From positions 27,500,414-27,564,413 of the forward strand of contig OX155961.1 in the NCBI GenBank assembly GCA_944548615.1: 64,000 nt of DNA. The letters run 5' to 3'. This DNA is from Micropterix aruncella. Lineage: Eukaryota > Arthropoda > Insecta > Lepidoptera > Micropterigidae. The position numbers and the translations under genes were made by a program. The notes under the pieces are model-generated. The model was given only the letters and a program-made list of their open reading frames with translations, did not search any database and was not told the origin of the DNA. Positions 56,235 to 64,000 of this stretch are shown here, piece after piece; position 1 is the stretch's first letter; each line of letters begins with the position of its first letter.

Positions 56235-56277
56235 GATCCATGAGGCATTGAGGGAACTCCTCAATGCCTCATGGATC
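56235..56277. repeat. Perfect 19-bp hairpin
   Basis: GATCCATGAGGCATTGAGG, loop GAACT, then the exact complement. The GAGGGAACTCCTCAA core repeats the phrase found in the third unit of the array just downstream. Confidence 0.85.
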
Positions 56278-56364
56278 GATCAATATTATCATATGAAGTT
56301 GAAAATTTACATGTTGGTTCAATTCCGATGAAAATGCATTTTTTATGTTAAGGATGACCCAATT

Positions 56365-56715
56365 CTTTACCCTGAGTTGGCTCCCGACGAGAAGATTCCT
56401 AAACGGTCAACAGCACAGATACGAAATTTTGTGTACTCATTCAGTTATGATCGCCCGTTCTAAGTTTCATTATGACATGGCTGCTGCACCCAGGGTTGGC
56501 TCTCGACGAGGGGACTCCTTAACGGTCAACAGCACACACACGAAATTTTGTATATGCATTTAATTACGACAGCCAGTTCTAAGTTTTATCAAAACAGGAC
56601 TGCGGCACCCAGGGTTGGCTTCCAACGAGGGAACTCCTCAATGGTCAACAGCACAGACACCAAATTTTGTATACGCATTCAATTATGATAGCCCGTTCTA
56701 AGTATCATTAAAATT
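56365..56715. repeat. Tandem array, three units of 119 bp (family T2)
   Basis: Units are aligned on TTGGCT at 56377, 56496 and 56615, period 119. The shared phrases are CGACGAGGGGACTCCT, ACGGTCAACAGCACA, CGAAATTTTGT and CCCGTTCTAAGT. Units are about 80 percent alike. Non-coding. Confidence 0.9.
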
Positions 56716-57189
56716 AAAATCTGGCATGTACACAAATTCATATAATAAAAAAATATATTTCATTCCATAAATAAATTTAAGGAAAAAGTATCTGTTGTTT
56801 CTGAGCTATATGCAAAAGTAAAAAAATAATGATTTCTATCCCCAATTGTTACGCTACGTGTAATAGACTTGACTACCTATTGATGGATTGATTTATTTTC
56901 AGGGATATATTTTAATGTAAATCTTTACTCAAATTGGTATGACATTTTACTTTTTCAAATTCAATTTTACGGTTTTATTATAGGTATTAATTTGTCGTTT
57001 GGTATGTTGCATTTTATTTTGACTAAAAACTGTGTATTCATTTAAATTCGTTTAGTTTTTATCACTGATTAAATATGTCTGATTTCATGATGATATTTAA
57101 ATATTTTAAATCTGTTATTCTTCTTTTTAATATATTAATTTCCCAATGAAGAGTAGAAGCAAACTAACCTCTGCTGATTTAAAGAACAA

Positions 57190-57560
57190 AACAATATATT
57201 AGTTGTTACTCCGCGCTTCTAAAACTTATCGACCCTCTATTTCGAGACGGCCCCTCGCATGTTTGGAAAGCGTGTCCGTGTGATAAGGGCATGAAGGTAA
57301 TTTACCCCCATTTTTATTCTGGGCGACCTACATCCCTAATATTCCCCATCTACGCGACTACCCGAGGAGCGAATCGATATAAACAAACGCCCTCGCGGAC
57401 CACTGCGTCTTTTATTCCCTTATTTTTGCTCTTTCCTCTTCTCAAACTATCGCTTATCGCAGACGCACATCGCAGCCATTCGTAGAAACGCGACTAGCCA
57501 ATCAAAGGTACACAGAAAAGACCTCGGCTGTGCTAAAGCTCATGTGGTCTAATTTTACTT
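57190..57560. other. GC-rich non-repeat island
   Basis: Moderately CpG-rich block with ACGCGACTACCCGAGGAGCG and CTATCGCTTATCGCAGACGC and no TE signature. A CCAATCA box is at 57496. Candidate regulatory DNA. Confidence 0.35.
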
Positions 57561-57842
57561 TCACTGCCCACCAACGAAGAGGGAAAGTATTGTTAAAACG
57601 CATTTTTTTATTTGAAAAATTTGTCTAATAAAGACACATTTTCCTATATTCATTCTAATTACAGCTTATGAATCGTCGAATTGATATAAACAGGGTGAGT
57701 TTTTAAATAGTGACATCTTTGTAGCCGGTAAATTAATACGACGAACTAAGCACCTTTTGATTTTAAAAAATGGGAAAATGAAACAATATTTTTTTAATGG
57801 GGTTTCTTTTAAAAAAAAAGTGTAAAAAGCCTTTATTACGGT

Positions 57843-57891
57843 GCGCTATCTAACGGTAGGTAGCGATATTTAACCTACCAATAGATGGCGC
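57843..57891. repeat. Imperfect 19-bp-arm hairpin
   Basis: GCGCTATCTAACGGTAGGT pairs with ACCTACCAATAGATGGCGC, three mismatches, 11-base loop. Confidence 0.7.
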
Positions 57892-57894
57892 AGT

Positions 57895-58400
57895 GCACTC
57901 AACGCTTCTCAAACATTTCATCAATAGACAAAATTTACAAATTTGTCAAAAAAAATCATTTAGTTAAAGCTGTTTAGGATTAAACTTAATTTAAAATGGA
58001 CATATTTTAACTAAGTATTTTACTACGGGGCGCATACATTAAAAGTTATAGAGCAAAAACTGAAACAAGTGCAAAATATTTCGCTGTTTTTTGGGCATTG
58101 CGCCGCTTACACATTTCTTTCCAGGCTGTACATTTGGTCTTTTACTATTGGCACAGGTCCTAACAACATATAAAATATTAGAACTACGTAACCGTTTGCA
58201 AGGTCGGATATATAAATTGTCATGCCCATGGTCCGAACGTTAAAATTACTTTACATTATTAGCCCTTCTGAAAAAACGACGTTGAAATAAGCCGAGGTAA
58301 GGGAGGAAATAATTGCCATGTAACTGTTGGTTGTTAAAAAGTTATTCATTTTCCTTATTTTTTTATGAAATAAGCGCTAATCCCATTTTAAGAAAAAAAA
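57895..58400. other. Stretch without a recognised gene
   Basis: Nothing identified on either strand. Confidence 0.4.
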
Positions 58401-58404
58401 CGTT

Positions 58405-58910
58405 TGTGTCACACCTAGACTTTCCCGGCTAGTAGCCAAGGACTGATTTCATGTGAATATTAATTTCATAATTAAAATCGATGAGCCCCTCTCTCGGCCG
58501 GCTGGAAAACCAGGTTGGGTTCCATTATGACCACCCCGGGCTGAACGGTTTGCTTCTTGGCTACGGGCGGCGTAGGGTCAAGCGCCAACCAATGTAATTA
58601 GAATATATGGTGGAACTTAAATATTATTAGTGTAGCTTATATATGAGATATTACAACAAAACAAAAAAAATATGATTCCGGCTCAACAAGTAATCTGTTT
58701 ACTAAAATTTAAATCTCTAAATCCAATATTTCGATATTTAAATACGACTAGTTCGCCCCCTCTAGTGGACCGATTTCAGCCACAATCTTTTGAACTCTTG
58801 TCATGGCCAAATGATGCCTGCGTGCCAAATTTCAGCTCAATCGGGTTAAGCGTTTGGGTTCCTTCGTTGAGAAATACAGACAGACAGACATTATGACTTC
58901 AATTATGTGA
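58405..58910 (+). repeat. Dispersed repeat family R3, copy 2, ending in an ACAGACAG tract
   Basis: It shares with 8815-9170 the GTGTCA start, GGTTGGGTTCCATT, CGCCAAC and ATGATTCCGGCTCAACAAG blocks. The end phrase GCCAAATTTCAGCTCAATCG, then a (ACAG)n tract at 58876-58892, is a common lepidopteran TE 3' end. A 74-codon frame inside is an artefact. Confidence 0.6.
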
Positions 58911-59234
58911 TGGCACGTGATTTATAATACCTTGTAATTTGAAATATATAAATGGATATTTAGTGTTACTTTATTTTTTTAAATATTCTCTTTACATTAT
59001 AGCTGCATTTTATTTAAATACATTCCAAGGTAACTGACCCTTAATGGTACCTTATACTAGGGATATTGACCGTATATGCGATTTTTGCTCAAGAAGCTCT
59101 TTGCGAATTCTATTTCAATAAGAGCTCGGCCATATCCCACGAGGAAGTACATCGGCATGACACCAGGAATAAAACCATGTATCTCCAACCGTTCGTAGCA
59201 CGTAGGTACTGCCAAGTTCCAGGCGACTAGTCGA

Positions 59235-59585
59235 TACTTAGACCTCAAACTATTCAATAAATTTCCCGAAAGATTAAAAGCAATTAAAAACATCGATATT
59301 TTCAAGAGATCCATCCGAGTCTATCTGCTTAAAATCAACATGTATGCTCATAATGACTTCTTAAAATATTTTGAAAATACATAGCATCATATCTACCCAT
59401 TTAATCTAATACATATTATCTACCGTTGATTGTTTTGTTGTAAACTGTTATCATATAGTCTATGTTTTTGTAAATTGGTAAGTTTAAAGCTATATATTGT
59501 ATATCATCTCTTGTCTAAATATTACTGTCATTCCTACACAATTGTATGGTTGTATTGGAAATAAATACTTTTTATCTTTTATGTT
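59235..59585 (+). pseudogene. LINE 3' end: RT C-terminal tail plus 3' UTR
   Basis: The plus frame reads LKLFNKFPERLKAIKNIDIF, then KRSIRVYLLKINMYAHNDFL and a stop at 59382-59384. This is the 'LYN+LPE.+K...... FK+.+K.YL' signature after the RT domain. The 3' UTR ends in GGAAATAAATACTTTTTATC, with AATAAA at about 59561. Everything upstream is lost. The 85-codon minus frame here is a shadow. Confidence 0.65.
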
Positions 59586-59589
59586 ATAG

Positions 59590-59990
59590 TAGAATATATT
59601 GCTTTCGTAAAGGAAACTATTTCACACTTAAAAAAACGCGAATCTTCTTTACTTCTGGTATTGTGTGGGTGGATATCCGAGGTAATAGGAGTAGTGAATA
59701 TGTTTTTCATGTATAGGCGTATAATATTTTGCTGTAGATAAATCGACTAAATGTAGTCGATATTGTATTGTGATGATGATTCGACGATGATATTGATCAT
59801 ATTACCAGACTCGAAGAGATTTACAATATGTTATGGAAGATAACAAAAAAATCCCCTCTTCCCTTTTCAGAAGCCAAGAAATAAATTATATATTACATTA
59901 AATATTAGTAATACGGTTTTATCCTGCGTCACATATACATCAAAAATAAAATAAAGGAGTTCATGAAAATGGTTTTAATTGAAATAAAAA
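59590..59990. other. Stretch without a recognised gene
   Basis: Nothing identified. Confidence 0.4.
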
Positions 59991-59994
59991 AAAC

Positions 59995-60110
59995 GGTTGT
60001 GTCATCCCAAGGCTTTCCTGGCAAGAATTCAAATTTGGTTGACAGATGCTTTGTTGGGCCGAAATCACAATGTGCAATTTTGGTTGGAGTATCTCATATA
60101 CAAGATACAC
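59995..60110. repeat. Family R3 fragments (forward start joined to inverted part)
   Basis: GTGTCATCCCAAGGCTTTCC matches the R3 start. ATGCTTTGTTGGGCCGAAAT then matches the reverse complement of R3 at 9070-9095. The junction makes a rearranged copy. Confidence 0.55.
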
Positions 60111-60524
60111 TAATACTCTTTATACACTAATAATTCCGATGTAAATTTATCAAATATTTACATGATATCAAATATTTATATGATATTTATTGCCGATTAA
60201 ATAATGGAAATGCATTTTATTTATTATATTATCTTTTAATATTTTTTTTATTATTATTATTTTTTTATTTTATTCTGAAGACCACATTTTAGGGCAATTT
60301 AGTGTCATTAGCTTTTTACTAAAACTTGTATATTTGTAAGCAACCAAGCAATCAAGCAAACTTGATTGTAATATTGGAGTCCTGTCAACCCTAGAACGGG
60401 CTAGTCCCAGTTGGGTGACAGAAACAAATAAGCAAAAGGTTAAGGTTTTGCCATTCGGTTCCTGTTATTTTTATAAGCTTATCAATGTTTCATAGTAATT
60501 AATTCTTAAATAAATAAATAAATA

Positions 60525-60680
60525 AATTAACCCCTCGGGCGGCGCGGTTCAATCCTCGGCTTAGGGCTAACAAATAAAAAAAACCAACAGCGTTCGTCTG
60601 CCGTTCGAGAGAGGGCACTCATCGATTTTTTATGAAATTAATATTCAGATGTTATCGCTCCCTGGCAAGGACTCCTTGGC
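60525..60680 (-). repeat. Family R3, inverted fragment
   Basis: Reverse complement of R3 inner and 5' parts (GGCGGCGCGGTT, ATCGATTTTTTATGAAATTA, CCTGGCAAGGACTCC). With 59995-60110 it suggests R3 broken up by an inversion or a pair of copies. Confidence 0.5.
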
Positions 60681-60684
60681 TACT

Positions 60685-61040
60685 TTTCGGAGAGTCTTAA
60701 AGGGACAAAATTTTTATTTAATTTTCTACGGACTATCAATGTATCACACTACACTATTTTTCAAATAGAATATGTTTTTTCAACATCTAAATAAATATTA
60801 ACTATGGTCAGAAGTCCATTTTTTTTTTATTTCTATTATCTTCCTAAAAAAGTTAAAAATAGTTATTAACTCTCTATCTATAATAATAACCTCTAATGCC
60901 CTGTTTATTGTATTTAACAAACATCAATCATCCGCATTATAAAGAGCCCTGATAATATATACCTATATACCAGTATATTCATATAACAGTTTGATAATAT
61001 ACCATGATGTAATATTAAATTTAACTTGTAATACAAATAG
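60685..61040. other. Stretch without a recognised gene
   Basis: AT-rich, nothing identified. Confidence 0.4.
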
Positions 61041-61041
61041 A

Positions 61042-61722
61042 GCTGTCAACTACAACGGGTGAACCCGTCACCTCAGGAAGTTTTAACGATTGGTCGTTCT
61101 ATCTCCCATGAAGTGAGCGCAGAAGACTTGGACAAAACAGTCCACCGTCTAGCTCCCCCACAAACCCGTAAGAGGCCAACGCCTCAACCGCGGAGTGTTA
61201 CCCAGCGGGCTTAAAATCACGCCCTTACTTCCAATTGCGACCAGATTACTCCAGTCTCTCGATTGGTTACGAGTTCGAGGTCGCTTGCGCGGTCCTCTCC
61301 CTTACGAAGCGGTGAAACGGTGTATACCGATTCTATCACGGACCACGGCATCCTTTGCCCGGCTGTTCACCCAGGATCGGGTAGCCGATGGTCGTTTCAA
61401 GAGCAGTCGCCGTAATGTCCACAACCATCCCCGCTCTATAGGAAACAGTACTGCTTCCAAACTCCCCCGACTGTTAGAGTGCGCAATCGATTGACTTGAG
61501 CCGCACGGTGCGCAGACCGTCCAGGAGCGTCAGAAAGTTGATTCCCAGAGGAAACTAACCATAAGGCCAGAGTCCTACCCAGGCTCGCACTTCATGCGTG
61601 GAGGCCGTCGGATAGGTGTTGACCCGTGAGTGTGACCAACCCTAAACAGAATGGGTCTTCGTGGCCAACTCAGAAAGGGCCCATTAACTCCCTAACACAC
61701 TCCCTAATACAGTCCACATCTT
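61042..61722 (+). repeat. R2 dispersed repeat, copy h (tandem unit 1)
   Basis: It begins GCTGTCAACTACAACGGGTG. It includes GTCACCTCAGGAAGTTTTAACG, CGATTGGTTACGAGTTCGAG, GGTAGCCGATGGTCGTTTC and GGGTGTTGACCCGTGAGTG-like phrases, and ends in GGGCCCATTAACTCCCTAAC. The next copy starts 683 bp downstream and is almost the same sequence, so this is a recent tandem duplication. The 99-codon frame inside it recurs as a 104-codon frame in copy i only because the DNA is duplicated. Confidence 0.9.
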
Positions 61723-61724
61723 GC

Positions 61725-62412
61725 GGTGTCGACTACAACGGGCGAGCCCGTCACCCCAGGAAGTTTTAACGATTAGTCGTTCTATCTCCCTGGAGTGAGC
61801 GTAGAAGACTTGGTGACAAAACAGTCCACCATCTATAGCTACGTCACAAGCCCGTAAGAGGCCAACGCCTTAACCGCGAGATAGCCAGGAATTGGACCTG
61901 GCATGGCGGGCCGACACTCACGCCCTTACTTCCAAATTGTGACCAGATTACTCCGGTCTCTCGATTGGTTACGAGTTCGAGGTCGCTTGCGCGGTCCTCT
62001 CCCTTACGAAGAGGCGAAACGGTGTATACCGAATCTATCGCGGACCACAGCATCCTTTGCCCGGCTGTTCACCCAGGATCGGGTAGCCGATGGTCGTTTC
62101 AAGAGCAGTCGCCGTAAGGTCCGCAACCACCTTCGCTCTATAGGAAACAGTACTGCTTCCAGACTCCCCCGACTGTTAGTCAGAGTGCGCAATCGATTGG
62201 TTTATGCCGCACGGTGAGCAGACCGTCCACGAACGCCAGAAGGTTGATTCCCAGGGGAAACTGACCATAAGGCCAGTGTCCTACCCATGCTCGCAGTTCA
62301 TGCGTGGAGGCCGTCGGATAGGTGTTGACCCGTGAGTGTGACCAACCCTGAACAGAATGGGTCTTCGTGGCCAACTCAGCAAGGGCCCATTAACTCCCTA
62401 ACACACTCCCTA
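61725..62412 (+). repeat. R2 dispersed repeat, copy i (tandem unit 2)
   Basis: About 93-95 percent like copy h by eye along its whole length, including the 3' CACACTCCCTAA run. The main difference is a small insertion near 61895 (GGAATTGGACCTGGCATGGC). Confidence 0.9.
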
Positions 62413-62419
62413 ACACAGT

Positions 62420-63425
62420 CCACAGTAGACTGTTGAGATAGAGCTCCGCTAACATGCCCGTAAGAAGCCGACGCCTTACCGAGAGGCACTGAAATGTAAA
62501 CACAGCGGGCAACCTTACAACCAGATTTGGCCGGATTTCTTCGTCCTCCGGTACGGTAACGTTTTCGGGGTCGCTTGCGTGGCCTCTACCTGACGTTATT
62601 CAGTTTGGTTAATTAGTCGAGGTTATTCAGTTTGAATATTTTGCGGACCGCGACGCACTTTGCCCGCCATGGTCATTCGGGATCGGTGACCGACGGATCA
62701 ATTCAAGGGTTGAAGACGTCAGGTCGACAACCGCCCTCCGTTTTCATAGGAAACGCGCTATTCGCCGGCTGGGGTTTTCTTCATTTTTTTGCATGCGCAG
62801 ATATTTCTCCAAACGCCCAGTTCCACCCGAGGTATTCTCCGAATCAGCGATCTTCTGATCCCAACCGCCTCCGAATTCAAGGTTACAGCCGTGGCAAAAG
62901 CTCACAGCGGCCCTGACAGGATAAATCCATTTTCGAGCAAGCTACCAGATATTCATATATTCATATTCATATTCATTTTATTAGTATACTGGTATACAAG
63001 TCAGATACAGATTAGCAAACATTCATACATATTAGCAAACAAACTTTTTTTTTAAAGAAAATATAGTAAAGAAAAGATAAGATAAAATAGATCGTACAGA
63101 AAAGATAAAATAAACAAAACTAAACGAAGGAAAAAACACAAAAATAACGTAAAAAGAAGAAATACAAGACAAAATGCAAGGAGATCATTAAATATTTTTG
63201 CCAACAAAGCATTTTAGACTTCACTAGAGTAATATTCCTCCAGTGAGTTAAAAGCCTTATCTGTAAGGTATCTCGGCGTCTCTTAAATACGTCAAGAGAT
63301 TTCGCCTGCCTAATGTGCTCGCTGAGTTTGTTGTAAACCGCTGGGCCGGCGATATAGGCTAGCCTCTCCGACTTGGAGTTGATCAGTGAGTTAGGCAGGC
63401 CAGATGACGGAAAGAGTTTGACCAA
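62420..63425 (+). repeat. R2 dispersed repeat, copy j (tandem unit 3, split by a LINE)
   Basis: The 5' end is missing; it enters at CAGTAGACTGTTGAGATAGAG. It belongs to the long subfamily of copy g2 (CAGCGGCCCTGACAGGATAA near 62910). R2 stops at AAGCTACCAG (62948) and resumes near 63378 with GATCAGTGAGTTAGGCAGGC, where copy g2 reads straight through. The interval is a LINE 3' end. Confidence 0.85.
62949..63377 (-). pseudogene. LINE 3' end inserted in R2 copy j
   Basis: The minus frame contains ERLAYIAGPAVYNKLSEHIR and SLDVFKRRRDTLQIRLLTHW. 'G...YN.LP..I....s...FK+.L...L' is the CR1/jockey-like post-RT tail. The 3' end on minus is a run of GAATAT-type units (plus ATATTCATATTCATATTCAT at 62950-62975). 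The first residues of the longer open frame (LPNSLINSKSE) are R2 sequence in antisense, not part of the element. Confidence 0.75.
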
Positions 63426-63489
63426 CACCACCCAAGCTACACGGAACCATTTGGAACCAACATATACAACAGTATATTATATAAGAGTA

Positions 63490-63805
63490 TATTATTATTA
63501 TAAGGAAGCAACGTTTCAGTTCTCGATTGCATAAAAGAAAAACAATCAAGCGGGGAGCGCTGTTGCAGCTAATCTCGGACCAATTGGCGGAAAATATGAG
63601 AAACAGTCACAAAGGCGCAGATTAAATCCGGCAGCGACGTCGCGATGACAGCGAAACACAATCTTGTCGAGGCTAAAGTTTTATAAGCGCTAAATTTTTA
63701 ATCAAACCCCACCGCCCACCCCCACTGAGAGCTTCCGTCACCCATCATGGCGGTAGAAGCCGACCACATGCAGTTTAGACTTTTACTTCGGAATGGAAAC
63801 AGAAA
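63490..63805. other. Moderately GC-rich non-repeat island
   Basis: It contains ACCAATTGG (palindromic CCAAT-type), CGACGTCGCGATGACAGCG, and a C-rich run at 63706-63724. No TE match and no open frame of note. It extends to ordinary AT-rich DNA at the window end. Confidence 0.33.
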
Positions 63806-64000
63806 AGATAATAACGTGAATTTCTCGATGTTATCTAGAGTTCAGGATATTTCAGAAATCCTAAACCTGATAAGCGAGACATACCATAACATATGTTTAA
63901 AGACTTTCTAATCATATAGTTTTCACTGTTTTTTTTCTGCACTATGTTAATATTATTTCTAACATACTTGAATTACTTATATATGTTATATTGAATATTT

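Noticed and set aside
61195..62217. Two similar plus-strand frames (99 and 104 codons) that look like a duplicated gene
   Set aside because: The similarity is explained by tandem duplication of the R2 repeat; the frame is not kept open in the other R2 copies.

Overview
The window looks like AT-rich nuclear DNA from an insect, most probably a moth or butterfly. The grounds are indirect: very dense transposable-element (TE) relics, 5'-truncated non-LTR retrotransposons with short tandem 3' tails, tRNA-derived SINEs, piggyBac and hAT relics, gypsy-type solo LTRs and long (TA)n arrays. There is no operon structure, no ribosome binding site pattern, and no long open frame apart from TE relics and microsatellite artefacts. 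I could not identify any host protein-coding gene with confidence. Two small exon-like candidates are recorded at low confidence (34547-34574 plus; 38129-38272 minus).

Layout. 0.65-2.57 kb: a decayed piggyBac-type transposase on the minus strand with matching ends. 4-7.2 kb: a ~120-bp tandem repeat, then three ~560-bp copies of one MITE-like element with hairpin cores, beside a reverse transcriptase (RT) relic. 8.3-11.4 kb: LINE 3' ends, an RT relic with recognisable palm motifs, and the first copy of a large dispersed family called R2 here. 13-18 kb: SINE fragments, a piggyBac MITE and a LINE ORF1-like relic. 19-20.2 kb: ~0.7 kb of (TA)n, a perfect 102-bp inverted repeat with a 10-bp loop, then ~0.2 kb more (TA)n. 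21-22.8 kb: two GGGC-ended MITEs, one split by a solo LTR. 23-30.6 kb: R2, RT relics, a ~195-bp satellite array, a second solo LTR of the same family, a SINE and a third GGGC MITE. 31.8-44.2 kb: R2 copies, a tail-to-tail pair of LINE copies and SINEs. 45.8-52.8 kb: a piggyBac MITE, LINE 3' ends, ~120-bp tandem repeats and a GC-rich promoter-like island. 53.1-53.9 kb: a hAT deletion derivative with an 8-bp target duplication and a piggyBac MITE nested inside. 56-64 kb: a 119-bp tandem array, LINE 3' ends and a tandem R2 array split by another LINE.

Between the repeats lie about a dozen islands of 200-750 bp with higher GC and no TE match that I recognise. They look like older single-copy non-coding DNA. 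The window could therefore be a long intron or intergenic interval with embedded regulatory sequence; that is inference.

Nothing here works together as a gene system. What the sequence does show is an insertion history: solo LTR into MITE, piggyBac MITE into hAT, LINE into R2, SINE into another repeat, and LINE beside LINE. No undescribed biological system was found. The best leads are the unclassified R2 family, the perfect palindrome inside (TA)n, the hairpin-core MITE trio, and the exon-like segment at 38.1-38.3 kb.
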